Assembly: GCF_001420995.1 (NCBI RefSeq)
Contig: NZ_CP012185.1
Coordinates: 1-64,000 of the forward strand
Origin: Pseudonocardia sp. EC080619-01
GTDB lineage: Bacteria > Actinomycetota > Actinomycetes > Mycobacteriales > Pseudonocardiaceae
Reading direction: 5' to 3'
Length of the DNA: 64,000 bases
The notes under the pieces were generated by a model, which worked only from the letters and a program-made list of their open reading frames with translations, had not been told where the DNA came from and searched no databases. Position numbers and translations under genes: made by a program. Below, in pieces: positions 25,461 to 34,530 of the stretch (position 1 is the first letter of the stretch; each line of letters starts with the position of its first letter).

Positions 25461-26672
25461 TCACGGGCCGTCGATCACACCCCGCGACCGCAGCCGCCCG
25501 ATCTGCTCCTGCCCGAGGCCCAGGACGTCGGCGAGTACCTCTTCGGTGTCCTGGCCCAGGATGACCGGTTCCCCCGCATTGCCGTGCTCGCCGTCCCACC
25601 GCATAGGCGAGCGTCCCGAGATCAACGTGTCGCCGTTCTCGACTTCGAGGGTCTCGAGCACCGGGTGCGCTCCGTCCTCGTGCGCCGCCACGACGTCGGC
25701 CATGCCCTGGTACCGACCCCACAGCACCCGTGCGGCGTCGAGTTCGTCGCGTACCTGCTTGCCCTGGCGGGCGACAAACCATGGCCTCAGTACCGCAGCG
25801 ATGGTCTCCCGAAGACGGTAGCGTTCCGCTTCCAGGGTCAAATCGGCAGCGAGCGAGGCCTCGAGCGCATCGAAGACGGCGCCGGTGCCGGTAACCGACT
25901 TGAGGGCGGTCCACTGGCCCTCTGTCAGCGCGACCACCATCACCCGCTCACCGTCGGCGCAGGCAAAATCGACTCCGAAGCTTCCGTAGACGTGGTTGCC
26001 GTGGCGGAGTCGCCCCTGCCCACGGTCGGCGGATTCGGACAACCACCCCAGATTCGCGACACCGGCCAGCGCGACGTCGGCCAGCGCTATCTCGACGAAC
26101 GCACCATCTCCGGAGCGCATGCGATCGTGAAGCGCTGCCAGAACGGCGGTGGAAACGCTGAGCCCGGTGACCAGATCCCATGCGGGCAGCACGTGGTTCA
26201 CCGGTGTGCCACCCTCCTCCGGCCCGGTGATCTGAGGAATGCCCACCTCGGCGTTGACCGTGTAATCGACCGCCGGGCGGCCGTCGGGATAGCCCTGCAC
26301 GCGTACATGCACAAGATCTGATCGGTGCTGGGTCAGCGCCTCGTTCGCCATCCACCGGCGGCCCACGACGTTGTCGATGAGGACACCGCGGTCCGATCCC
26401 GGAGCGGCGATGAGCGCGGTGACGAGCTCGCGCCCCTCGTCCGACCGCATGTCGACGGCCACCGACCGCTTCCCCTTGTTCAGCGAGCTCCAGTACAAAC
26501 TTGACCCACCTGGGGCGAGCGGCCAGCGAAGATGGTCAGACCCTCCACCGACCGGGTCCACGCGGATCACCTCGGCGCCGAGCTGCGCCAGCGTCATGCC
26601 ACCTGTGGGACCCGCCACGAAGCTGGCACATTCGACGACCGACAGTCCGGTCAGCGGCCCCGGCCGGGTCAC
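25461..26672 (-). CDS. Family III CoA-transferase (CaiB/BaiF type)
   Basis: A 403-residue CaiB/BaiF-family protein, with the N-terminal GPLTGLSVVECASFVAGP and GAEVIRVDPVGGGSDHLRWPL segments and the SLNKGKRSVAVD motif. The usual catalytic-aspartate loop region (VDYTVNAEVGIPQITGPEE) is only weakly conserved, so it could be a CoA-transferase or an alpha-methylacyl-CoA racemase-like enzyme. The start is the GTG overlapping the thiolase stop (GTGA); a longer frame to 26720 is unlikely. Last gene of the 12-gene P450-Rieske operon. Confidence 0.83.
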   Translation of the reverse strand: MTRPGPLTGLSVVECASFVAGPTGGMTLAQLGAEVIRVDPVGGGSDHLRWPLAPGGSSLYWSSLNKGKRSVAVDMRSDEGRELVTALIAAPGSDRGVLIDNVVGRRWMANEALTQHRSDLVHVRVQGYPDGRPAVDYTVNAEVGIPQITGPEEGGTPVNHVLPAWDLVTGLSVSTAVLAALHDRMRSGDGAFVEIALADVALAGVANLGWLSESADRGQGRLRHGNHVYGSFGVDFACADGERVMVVALTEGQWTALKSVTGTGAVFDALEASLAADLTLEAERYRLRETIAAVLRPWFVARQGKQVRDELDAARVLWGRYQGMADVVAAHEDGAHPVLETLEVENGDTLISGRSPMRWDGEHGNAGEPVILGQDTEEVLADVLGLGQEQIGRLRSRGVIDGP

Positions 26673-27883
26673 GTGACCGCCTCGAAGACCGCCGCGAGCC
26701 CCTGCCCACCGCCGATGCACATGGTCTCGACGCCGTGGCGGGCGCTGCGGCGTGCCATCTCACGGGTCAACGTGGCCAGGATCCGGCCGCCGGTCGCACC
26801 AACCGGATGGCCGAGCGAGATCCCTGAACCGTCCACGTTGAGTCGCTCGAAGTCGCTCGCGGTGAACCCCCACTCCCGGGTGCACGCAAGGACCTGGGCA
26901 GCGAATGCCTCGTTCAGCTCGATGAGGTCGATGTCTTTGAGTCCGAGCTCAGCCGCGTCGAGTGCGCGGGCGACCGCGGGCACCGGACCGATCCCCATCG
27001 TGCGCGGTGGAACTCCGCCGACCCCCCAAGGAGACCAGCCTGGCCAAGGGGCCAGTCCGAGCTCGTGCGCGGTCTCGGGACTCGTCACGACGCAGACCGC
27101 CGCCCCGTCGTTCTGGCCCGAGGCGTTCCCGGCCGTGACGGTCGCTTCCGCGTCGTCCGCCCCGAGCACGGGTCGCAGCCGCGACAGTGACTCGACGGTC
27201 GCGTCCGGTCGGATGTGCTCATCGGCCCCGACACGGACCGTCGTCTTGCCGTCCAGGACCTCGATCGGCACGATCTCGTCGTCGAAGACCCCTGACTGCC
27301 GCGCCGCCGCGGCCCGTCGATGGCTGCGCACCGCGTACTCGTCCTGTTCCTGCCGCGGGATTGCGTACTCGCAGCGCAGGTTCTCCGCTGTGTCCAGCAT
27401 GCCGCCGCGCACCGGATGCTGCCGACTGCCTGCGGTCAGTCGGCCCGTCGATAGGGAGTCGTGCATCATCACCCCGGGCCCGGCCTTCGCTCCCCACCGC
27501 AGGGTCGTCGAGTAGAAGGGCGCAGAACTCATGGACTCGGCCCCACCGGCCAGCACAACCTTCGATGCATCCGACTGGACCTGCATCGCCGCGTAGATCA
27601 CCGCCTGCAAGCCGGATCCGTACCGACGATCGATCTGCAGGCCCGTCGCCGTGACCGGGAGTCCGGCATCGAGCGCCGCTACGCGTCCAAGTGCCGGTGC
27701 ATCCATGGTCGGGTAGCAGTTGCCGAGAAGGACGTCATCGATCGTCTCCCCCGACAGCCCCGTCCGGTCGCGCAGCTCACGGATCACGGTGGCCGCAAGC
27801 TCGTGTGCGGGCACCGAGCGGAGCATGCCTCCGAACCCACCGACCGGTGTTCGGAGCGGCTCGCAGATCACGGCGTCGAGCAC
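26669..27883 (-). CDS. Thiolase-family protein with Tyr in place of the catalytic Cys
   Basis: A 404-residue thiolase-fold protein. The active-site loop reads DRRYGSGLQA where family members have CGSG, so the nucleophilic cysteine is Tyr88 (codon TAC at 27622-27620; TGC would be Cys). The other motifs are intact: NEAFAAQVL, NVDGSGISLGHPVGATG and MCIGGGQG. Unless this is a sequence error it cannot perform normal Claisen thiolysis. GTG start with AAGGA upstream; overlaps the CoA-transferase by four bases. Confidence 0.88.
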   Translation of the reverse strand: MLDAVICEPLRTPVGGFGGMLRSVPAHELAATVIRELRDRTGLSGETIDDVLLGNCYPTMDAPALGRVAALDAGLPVTATGLQIDRRYGSGLQAVIYAAMQVQSDASKVVLAGGAESMSSAPFYSTTLRWGAKAGPGVMMHDSLSTGRLTAGSRQHPVRGGMLDTAENLRCEYAIPRQEQDEYAVRSHRRAAAARQSGVFDDEIVPIEVLDGKTTVRVGADEHIRPDATVESLSRLRPVLGADDAEATVTAGNASGQNDGAAVCVVTSPETAHELGLAPWPGWSPWGVGGVPPRTMGIGPVPAVARALDAAELGLKDIDLIELNEAFAAQVLACTREWGFTASDFERLNVDGSGISLGHPVGATGGRILATLTREMARRSARHGVETMCIGGGQGLAAVFEAVT

Positions 27884-27938
27884 GAGGTCCTTCTTCAGCA
27901 GATCCCGGGCGAATCCGGGCGCCGCAACGTGTTCGGAC

Positions 27939-29345
27939 TCAGAAGAACCGACGCAAGAGCGCCATCTTCCGCGGTCCGTAGGGCGGGTACATCAGGCTCG
28001 GGTCGGGCTTGGCCGGCTTGGCGAGGACGGCCTTGCGGTGGCTCAGCGCCTGGAATCCCCACTCACCGTGATAGGCCCCCATCCCGCTGGTGCCCACGCC
28101 GCCGAAGGGCAACTGCGGCACCAGACAGTGCATGGCCAGGTGATTGACCACCACCCCGCCCGAACTCGTCTCGGCCAGGACGCGCTCCCGGGTGGCCCGA
28201 GAGCCGGTGAACAGATACAGACCGAGCGGTTTCGGACGCGCGGTGACGAAGTCGATCGCCTCGTCCAGCGACCGGACGCCGAGCACCGGCAGGATCGGAC
28301 CGAAGATCTCGTCGCCCATCACCGCGGAGTCCGGCGCCGGATCGACGAGCACAGTGGGCTCGATCGACAGTCCGCTGGCCCCGAGACGGCCGCCGGCCGC
28401 GAGTCGACCGCCGTGTCCGTCGAGCATGGGCGCCAACCGGTCGAGCTGTCGCTGGTTGACGATCGGCTGGGCGGCCGGCTCGCCGATCTGGAACTGTTCG
28501 AGAGCCTCGACAATTCCGTCGACGAGGCGGTCCTTGACCGACTCCTCAACCAGGACGTAGTCGGGCGCGATGCAGGTCTGACCCGAGTTCATCAGCTTGA
28601 CCCAGGCGATCCGGCGTGCCGCAACGTCGATGTCGGCATCTGCGGTGACCACGACCGGGCTCTTCCCCCCGAGCTCGAGGACCACGGGGGTGAGGTGTGC
28701 CGCAGCAGCCTCCATCACCTTCTTGCCGATCGCCGGGCCGCCGGTGAAGAAGGCGAGATCGACCCTTTCCCCGAGGATGGCCTGGGTGACCGCCGCGTCG
28801 CCCTCGAGCACGCTGACGGCCTCGGGGTCGAGGTACTGCGGGATCAAGTGTGCGAGCAGTGCCGAGGTCGCAGGCGCATGCTCCGACGGCTTCACCACCG
28901 CCGTGTTTCCGGCGGCGACCGCGGCAACCAGCGGCCCGAGGGTGAGGTACACGGGATAGTTCCAGGGCCCGATGACCAGTACGACCCCGAGGGGGTCGTA
29001 CTGGTAGAAGCCTCTACCGGGCAACATGCTCAGCGGCAGTGTCGTCGAGCGGCGACGCATCCACTTCCGCAGGTGGCGACGAGCGTAGGCGGCCTCGGCC
29101 GCCGTCGAGGCGATGTCGCCCAGCCATGCGTAGTGGGCGGGGCGCCCCAAATCAGCCGCGAGAGCCTCGGCCAGCTCCTTCTCCCGCTCACCGACCAGCC
29201 GCTCGATTCCGCGGAGCTGGCGTCGCCGCCAACTCAGCGACCGTGTGCGGCCCGTTGCGAACGTTGCGCGCAGTCTCGCCACCTCGCGCCCCGCCACGGT
29301 CGCCGGGTCCTGTGCCTCTGCCGACGTCGGCGCCACTGCCGTCAT
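27939..29345 (-). CDS. NAD(P)-dependent aldehyde dehydrogenase, class 3 type
   Basis: A 468-residue aldehyde dehydrogenase of the ALDH3 type: WNYP (about 128), catalytic Glu224 in LELGGKSP, nucleophile Cys258 in SGQTCIAPD, and the class 3 ending PFGGVGTSGMGAYHGEWGFQALSHRK. It would oxidise the aldehyde formed after P450 hydroxylation and alcohol oxidation, which fits its place in the P450-Rieske operon. Separated from the SDR by 67 bases and from the thiolase by 55. Confidence 0.93.
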   Translation of the reverse strand: MTAVAPTSAEAQDPATVAGREVARLRATFATGRTRSLSWRRRQLRGIERLVGEREKELAEALAADLGRPAHYAWLGDIASTAAEAAYARRHLRKWMRRRSTTLPLSMLPGRGFYQYDPLGVVLVIGPWNYPVYLTLGPLVAAVAAGNTAVVKPSEHAPATSALLAHLIPQYLDPEAVSVLEGDAAVTQAILGERVDLAFFTGGPAIGKKVMEAAAAHLTPVVLELGGKSPVVVTADADIDVAARRIAWVKLMNSGQTCIAPDYVLVEESVKDRLVDGIVEALEQFQIGEPAAQPIVNQRQLDRLAPMLDGHGGRLAAGGRLGASGLSIEPTVLVDPAPDSAVMGDEIFGPILPVLGVRSLDEAIDFVTARPKPLGLYLFTGSRATRERVLAETSSGGVVVNHLAMHCLVPQLPFGGVGTSGMGAYHGEWGFQALSHRKAVLAKPAKPDPSLMYPPYGPRKMALLRRFF

Positions 29346-29412
29346 CGTCCTCTCCTTCGCGCTCGATGGACTTGAGTCGCCGGTCTAGCTGCCGACACGC
29401 CGACGGGTGGGT

Positions 29413-30276
29413 TCAGCCGACGGGGTTCACACCCGGAGTAGCCCCGTCGAGGTCGACGATCTCGGACCAGCGGTCGCCGACCTGCTCGATCGTAGGGACC
29501 TCGGCGAAGGCGACCCCCTTGGTCTGGAACTGGCGCACCCTGTGCACCTGTCCCCCGCCGGCGACGAGGACACTTCCGGATTCGTCGCACTCATCGGTGA
29601 GCAGATGCCCCACGACCGGTGCGACGTGAGCCGGGTCCAGCTTGGCGAGCAGGTCCGGTGTCGCGATGTCCTCGGTCATCCGGGTAGCGGCCATCGGTGC
29701 CACCGCGTTGGCCCGAATGCCGCTCTTGCGACCCTCGATCGCAAGAGTCAGCACGAGCCCGATCAGCCCGCTCTTTGCGGCGCCGTAGTTGGCCTGGCCG
29801 AAGTTGCCGTAGATGCCAGATGTCGACGTGGCGACGACGATCCGGCCGTGCTGCTGCTCCCGGAAATACGGCCACGCGGCGTGGATGACGTGGTAGCCAC
29901 CGTAGAGGTGCACCTGCTGGACTGCGTCCCAGTCCTCGTCAGACATCTTGTGGAACGCCCGGTCCCGCAGGATGCCGGCGTTGGCCACGACACCGTCGAT
30001 CCGCCCGAAGTTGTCCAATGCGGTCTGCACGACCGCCTGGCCGCCCTCGCGGGTGGCCACGCTGTCGTAGTTGGCCACAGCCTCGCCTCCAGCAGCGACG
30101 ATCTCGGCCACTACCTGGTCCGCCGCCTCCGACGCTCCACCGCTGCCGTCGCGCGCTCCTCCGAGGTCGTTCACCACGACCTTGGATCCCGCAGCGGCCA
30201 GCACGCGGGCGTACTCCCGGCCCAGCCCGTTGCCACCACCGGTGACCGCTACGACGCGGCCTTCGACGCCTGCCAT
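29413..30276 (-). CDS. SDR oxidoreductase, (3R)-hydroxyacyl-CoA dehydrogenase-like
   Basis: A 287-residue SDR with TGGGNGLG, NAGILRDR and catalytic YGAAK; NDLGGARDGSGG and VAPMAATRMTED are typical of the dehydrogenase part of multifunctional enzyme 2 (HSD17B4). Related to the SDRs at 13713 and 61827. Likely oxidises a 3-hydroxyacyl-CoA generated by the MaoC hydratase or crotonases of this operon. AAAGGAAGAGG precedes the ATG. Confidence 0.88.
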   Translation of the reverse strand: MAGVEGRVVAVTGGGNGLGREYARVLAAAGSKVVVNDLGGARDGSGGASEAADQVVAEIVAAGGEAVANYDSVATREGGQAVVQTALDNFGRIDGVVANAGILRDRAFHKMSDEDWDAVQQVHLYGGYHVIHAAWPYFREQQHGRIVVATSTSGIYGNFGQANYGAAKSGLIGLVLTLAIEGRKSGIRANAVAPMAATRMTEDIATPDLLAKLDPAHVAPVVGHLLTDECDESGSVLVAGGGQVHRVRQFQTKGVAFAEVPTIEQVGDRWSEIVDLDGATPGVNPVG

Positions 30277-30314
30277 GTCCTCTTCCTTTCCCTAGCGAAC
30301 AGTCCGCGCGCCGC

Positions 30315-31121
30315 TCAGCGCCCGGTGAATGTGGGGGCGCGCCGCTCGAGCACCGCAGCGAGTCCCTCACGCGCATCGGCGGTACCGGACAGCTCCGAGA
30401 CCGTGCGGGCCTCCTCCGGAAGTTGTGCCTCTACCCTGCTTCCGAGCCCCGACCAGACGAGCCTCTTCGTCGCGCCGAGCGCGCGCGGTGCTCCTGCCGC
30501 CAGCGAGCGCGCAACCCTGAGGCTCTCGGCCTGCAACTCAACGTCCGCGACGACGCTGGTGATCAGACCGATCTCCAACGCGTCGGCGGCCGTGAGGGTC
30601 GGGTTCAGCAGGAGGATCTCCATAGCCTTCCGTACCCCGACAATCTGGGTGAGCGTCACCGACGAGCCCGCGTCCGGAGCCATGCCGACACGTGCCGCAC
30701 CGGACATGAACTTCGCCGACTCACCGGCGATGACGACGTCCGAGGCACACACCAGGCCCAGGCCACCTCCACCGGCGGCGAACCCGTGTACCGCAGCAAC
30801 GACGGGCACCGGCAGCCCCAGCAATCCCTGGGCGACGTTCTGCAACCACGCCGTGGCCTCACGCAGGTAGTCCGGCAGTGCCTCGCCCTTGCTTGCGAAG
30901 GTCTTGACGTCGCCGCCGGCGCAGAAGTTCGCACCCTCGCCGGTCAGCAACACGGTGCGTAGCTCGGGACGTCCTGTCGCGACCATCACCGCGTCGTAGA
31001 GGGCACGCAGGAAAGGGACGTCCATCCCGTTGGAAGCGTCCGGGCGGTTGAGCCGGAGGTGAGCGAGCCCGTCGTCGTCGATGCTGAGCAGGACAGGGCC
31101 GGAGTCGATCAGCTTCATCAT
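30315..31121 (-). CDS. Enoyl-CoA hydratase/isomerase family protein (PaaG-like active site)
   Basis: A 268-residue crotonase. The first glutamate position is Leu and the second Gly, but the PaaG/ECI-type Asp is present in GMAPDAGSSVTLTQ, pointing to a double-bond isomerase or ring-oxepin isomerase and not a hydratase. The ATG overlaps the stop of the upstream crotonase (ATGA); the longer open frame to 31370 reads through that gene in the wrong frame and is rejected. Part of the P450-Rieske operon. Confidence 0.87.
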   Translation of the reverse strand: MMKLIDSGPVLLSIDDDGLAHLRLNRPDASNGMDVPFLRALYDAVMVATGRPELRTVLLTGEGANFCAGGDVKTFASKGEALPDYLREATAWLQNVAQGLLGLPVPVVAAVHGFAAGGGGLGLVCASDVVIAGESAKFMSGAARVGMAPDAGSSVTLTQIVGVRKAMEILLLNPTLTAADALEIGLITSVVADVELQAESLRVARSLAAGAPRALGATKRLVWSGLGSRVEAQLPEEARTVSELSGTADAREGLAAVLERRAPTFTGR

Positions 31122-31912
31122 GTCTCCTCTGCACGGGGCCGGCCGGTGAAGCGGCTGATTCCGGCCCCTGCGTCCTCGCCGCCGAGGTGGGCGAGGGTCG
31201 ATTCGGTCTCCATCCGCAGTCCGTCGGCCAGAGGCATCTCGACACCACCGCGGATCAGCTGCTTGATGCGGGCGATCGCTCCCCGGTCCTTGGCGAGCAG
31301 GCCGGTGACGACGTCCTCCACCGTGGCCTCGAAGGTGTCGGCGTCTGCGGTGCGGTGCACCAACCCCCACTCAGCGGCGGTCGTGCCACTGATCCGCTCG
31401 CCGAGCAGGATGTGACCGAGCGCTCGAGGTAGCCCGACCAGCCGCGGAAGACGCTGGGAGCCGCCTCCGCCGGGGATCATCCCGAAATTCGCGTGGTTGT
31501 CGGCGAGCACTGCGTCCTTGCGCGCCACGGCCACATCCACGGACTGGACCAACTCAAACCCACCGGCCATCGCGTAGCCCTCGACGGCGGCCACGACTGG
31601 CACCGCCAACCTCCCGATCAGCTCGCAGGCCTCGATGAAGGTCTCGAACAGCGGGCGCAGGGCGTCGGGCCCTTCCTCGCGCAATCGAGATACCTCGTGG
31701 AAGTCGCCGCCCGCGCAGAAGTGACCGCCAGCCCCTCCGATGACGATCACGTCAGCGTGCGCCGCCGCCTCGTCCAGCTTCTTTCGCAAGGACTCGGCGA
31801 GGGCGACGGTGACGGCGTTGCGGGCCTCCGGCCGGTTGAGCGTGAGGTAGGCGACGCGACCGCGCTCGCGCTGCTCGATCCGGAGGAGTACGGGACTTCC
31901 CTCCGGGCTCAT
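31118..31912 (-). CDS. Enoyl-CoA hydratase/isomerase family protein
   Basis: A 264-residue crotonase with the first catalytic glutamate (MAGGFELVQSVD) and His at the second position (ADNHANFGMIPGGGGSQRLPRLVG). One acidic residue and the GGGGSQRLPR loop suggest a hydratase or isomerase acting on an acyl-CoA. Overlaps both neighbours by four bases, so it is tightly coupled to the small protein upstream and the PaaG-like crotonase downstream. Confidence 0.87.
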   Translation of the reverse strand: MSPEGSPVLLRIEQRERGRVAYLTLNRPEARNAVTVALAESLRKKLDEAAAHADVIVIGGAGGHFCAGGDFHEVSRLREEGPDALRPLFETFIEACELIGRLAVPVVAAVEGYAMAGGFELVQSVDVAVARKDAVLADNHANFGMIPGGGGSQRLPRLVGLPRALGHILLGERISGTTAAEWGLVHRTADADTFEATVEDVVTGLLAKDRGAIARIKQLIRGGVEMPLADGLRMETESTLAHLGGEDAGAGISRFTGRPRAEET

Positions 31913-32127
31913 GCGTCCTCCCGCCAGCGATCGGAGGAGGGATCGAGCAGACGCCGAAGGTTCCCCTCCGGCAGCCAGACGATTGTCTCCAGTTCGAGTG
32001 CATCGAGAAAGCGCACGCGCCCGGTCTTGAGGTCCTCCACCCGAAGACGACGACTGTTGGCCTCATCGTCGATCCGGATCGAAACCTCGGCAAATTCGTT
32101 GCCGACGATGTCCGGGGAAATATTCAT
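31909..32127 (-). CDS. Small protein associated with the Rieske oxygenase (72 aa)
   Basis: A 72-residue acidic protein (NEFAEVSIRIDDEANSRRLR, then GRVRFLDALELETIVWLP) with no known catalytic motif. I recall small proteins of this size and pattern beside actinobacterial ring-hydroxylating oxygenases, some labelled dihydrodiol dehydrogenase without evidence; this is memory, not a search. It is ten bases after the beta subunit and overlaps the crotonase. It may be an assembly or accessory subunit. Confidence 0.65.
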   Translation of the reverse strand: MNISPDIVGNEFAEVSIRIDDEANSRRLRVEDLKTGRVRFLDALELETIVWLPEGNLRRLLDPSSDRWREDA

Positions 32128-32137
32128 CGCCTCGTCC

Positions 32138-32692
32138 TCAGATCAAGAACGCGAGCGTCGCGATCGCTCGCGCATTGTCGACCAGCTCGACCTTTTTATA
32201 GGCCATTGCGATCTCGCCCTCGACCGTGCGCAGCCGATAGGTGTAGCGACCCGCCCAGATCTCGGTGCCCCGTTCACGAGACTCGACGAGCACGAAGTTG
32301 GCTCCGACCACGGTGTCCCCGTCCTCGACACCGAGGATTTCCACGTTCGACACCACTCGCCGCAGTCGCGACTTCGGCACCTGGGAGTGCCGGCGGCCCG
32401 TGAGGTACTGCCGGATTCGGGTCGCGATCCGGTTCCGGTTGTCGTGGATGATCGACATCTGAGTCATGCGGTCGGCGTTGTCGTTGTTGGCCGGGACCCA
32501 GTACAGGGCGTCCGGCGTCCACAGAGCCTCCCACTCCTCGTAGCGGTGCTCGTCGGCCAGACGAGCCTCGCGGAAGAGGAACTGCTCGACCTCGCGCAGA
32601 TCCAGTGGTGGGGTGCCACATGTGGGATGGTCACCAGTGGCGTGCGTCGGACCGGTGGGGACCGCACCGACAGTCGTGCTCGCTTCGGTCAC
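32138..32692 (-). CDS. Ring-hydroxylating oxygenase beta subunit
   Basis: A 184-residue NTF2-fold small subunit of two-component Rieske oxygenases: EVEQFLFREARLADEHRYEEW opening, YWVPAN, the RxxRR-containing middle (SRLRRVVSNVEI) and WAGRYTYRLR. It forms the structural beta trimer under the alpha catalytic subunits. The GTG start overlaps the alpha stop codon (GTGA); the longer open frame to 32926 lies inside the alpha gene and is rejected. Confidence 0.92.
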   Translation of the reverse strand: MTEASTTVGAVPTGPTHATGDHPTCGTPPLDLREVEQFLFREARLADEHRYEEWEALWTPDALYWVPANNDNADRMTQMSIIHDNRNRIATRIRQYLTGRRHSQVPKSRLRRVVSNVEILGVEDGDTVVGANFVLVESRERGTEIWAGRYTYRLRTVEGEIAMAYKKVELVDNARAIATLAFLI

Positions 32693-33996
32693 CGCACACG
32701 TCCTTCGGTCATCAGATGCTTGTAGTGGGACCAGAAGCCACGCATGCCGGTCTCGTCGGTCGCACCACCGATGGTCAGCCCACGCTCGTCGATCTCCTCG
32801 CGGTCGACGCCTCGGCGGACATCGAGCCACTCCGGCCGCAGTTCCGCGACACCGGCCTGGTTGCGCTCGTACATCTCGGTGTCGTCGGCGAGCAGCATGC
32901 CCGCGGGTCCGACCGAGCCGACGCACTGCTGCAGCATCCGCTTGTTCATCTCCGGGGCGCTCTTGAACTGCACCGCGGTGACGTGCTGAACGGTCAGGTC
33001 GGCGGCAAGAGGCTGGATCGCGAAGAGCTGGATCTCGGCGATGAACAGGTTAGGGAAGATCATGACGTGCGGAGCGCCCTCGATGAGGACTTCCTCCGCG
33101 CCGCTGTCGCCGTGCCTGTCGCGCATGGCCTTCACATAGTTCGGCACCTTCTCCTCGGTCGTGCCGAACCATCCGAGCGGCACCCCCAGGCGTCGGAACT
33201 CGGGGCGCAGGTCGTTCTCACTGTGGCCGTTGCCGAGGGCTCGCGTGACCGCGGTCGACTTCTCTCCGTACAACGCCCCGATACCGCTCTCGGCGACGCT
33301 GAAGATCGAGGCGTGCACGAACTGCGGGTGGTAGCCGTCGGTCTCGTTCTCGGCCAACAACTTCCAGTTCGCCCGCGCCCGGTGCTTGAGGAAGCCTGCG
33401 CTCAGCTCGATCTCGCCTTCGGGCGCGAGCCTCACCAGCCGGTCGATCTCCCCCTTGGCCTCACCGAGGTGCTGCTCCAGCGTCGGGCCGTCCTCGGCGA
33501 AGCTGCCGAACACGAAGCCCTGGTAGACACCGACCCGCGGCACCCGGCCAAGCCCCAGTTCAAGCTTGTTGCGACCTCCATAGCCCTGGTGGAACGGATA
33601 GCCCAGCATGTCGCCGTTGTTCCGGTAGGTCCAGCCGTGGTACGGGCAGCGGAAGCTGCTCGAGTTTCCGGCGTCGGCTTCGCACACCAGGTTTCCGCGA
33701 TGGGCGCATCGGTTCAGGAGCAGATGGACCTCGCCGTCTGCGGTCCGCGTCATGATGACGTCCTGCGGACCGATCGACTTGCGCACGTAGTCGTTCGGCT
33801 CGGCGATCTCGCTGACATGACCCACGTAGACCCAGGTTCGGTACCAGATCTGCTGCAGCTCATCGGCGAAGATCTCCGGCGAGGTGTACAGCGACCCGTG
33901 CACCCGACGCGGCTGGATCAGCTCGTCGTACCGCGCGGCCGGACCGCTCGGCCTGCCGGCAGGCCCCACGGCGTCGGTGACCTCGGTCAGCGCCAC
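32689..33996 (-). CDS. Ring-hydroxylating oxygenase alpha subunit (Rieske, catalytic)
   Basis: A 435-residue catalytic subunit. The Rieske 2Fe-2S ligands are Cys97, His99, Cys117 and His120 (CAHRG...CPYHGW). The mononuclear iron ligands are His223 and His228 in ENETDGYHPQFVH, with Asp220 as the bridging residue. Such enzymes cis-dihydroxylate or mono-oxygenate aromatic or other cyclic substrates; this one may act on the ring of the compound degraded here. GTG start with GAGGAG upstream. Electron supply is probably the neighbouring ferredoxin and the distant reductase at 44284. Confidence 0.94.
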   Translation of the reverse strand: MALTEVTDAVGPAGRPSGPAARYDELIQPRRVHGSLYTSPEIFADELQQIWYRTWVYVGHVSEIAEPNDYVRKSIGPQDVIMTRTADGEVHLLLNRCAHRGNLVCEADAGNSSSFRCPYHGWTYRNNGDMLGYPFHQGYGGRNKLELGLGRVPRVGVYQGFVFGSFAEDGPTLEQHLGEAKGEIDRLVRLAPEGEIELSAGFLKHRARANWKLLAENETDGYHPQFVHASIFSVAESGIGALYGEKSTAVTRALGNGHSENDLRPEFRRLGVPLGWFGTTEEKVPNYVKAMRDRHGDSGAEEVLIEGAPHVMIFPNLFIAEIQLFAIQPLAADLTVQHVTAVQFKSAPEMNKRMLQQCVGSVGPAGMLLADDTEMYERNQAGVAELRPEWLDVRRGVDREEIDERGLTIGGATDETGMRGFWSHYKHLMTEGRVR

Positions 33997-34062
33997 GGTC
34001 AGCTCCTCTCTTCGATGTCGCGGCCGCGCCTGGCAGCCGCCGTCTGCTCCTCGATCACCTGA

Positions 34063-34524
34063 TCAGGGGTAGAGCCGACCGACGCTCTCCGCGACGCACG
34101 CCGGCTTCTCGACGCCCTCGACCTCGATCGTCGAGGTCACGATGCTCTCCACGAACCCGTCACCTTCGCGGACGTCAGTGAGGGTGCAACTCGCTCGCAC
34201 ACGACGTCCGACCGGCACCGGCGTAGGGAACCGAACCTTGTTCAGCCCGTAGTTGATCCCCATCCGCACGTTGTCGACGGTGTAGAGCTGCGCCATCAGC
34301 TGCGGCAGGAGCGAGAGCGTGAGATAGCCGTGGGCGATGGTCCCGCCGAACGGACTGTCCCCAGCACGTTCCGGATCGACGTGGATCCATTGGTGATCGC
34401 CCGTCGCGTCGGCGAACAGGTCGACCTGCCGCTGATCGATCTCGACCCACTCGGTCGGGCCGAAAGACGTTCCCTTGGCCGCGGCGAGGTCGTCGACCGA
34501 CGTGAAAGTCGTGCGCTTGCTCAT
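34063..34524 (-). CDS. MaoC-family (R)-specific enoyl-CoA hydratase
   Basis: A 153-residue single hot-dog MaoC dehydratase. The hydratase motif with catalytic Asp and His lies in DATGDHQWIHVDPERA (about 40-55), followed by GGTIAHGYLTLSLLPQL. It hydrates 2-enoyl-CoA to the (R)-3-hydroxy form, which the HSD17B4-like SDR of the same operon could oxidise. Starts six bases after the ferredoxin stop. Confidence 0.9.
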   Translation of the reverse strand: MSKRTTFTSVDDLAAAKGTSFGPTEWVEIDQRQVDLFADATGDHQWIHVDPERAGDSPFGGTIAHGYLTLSLLPQLMAQLYTVDNVRMGINYGLNKVRFPTPVPVGRRVRASCTLTDVREGDGFVESIVTSTIEVEGVEKPACVAESVGRLYP

Positions 34525-34530
34525 CGTTCC

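Noticed and set aside
32689..32926. Longer N-terminus for the Rieske beta subunit
   Set aside because: It would lie entirely inside the alpha gene. The GTG at 32692 gives the GTGA overlap seen throughout this region and the normal family length.
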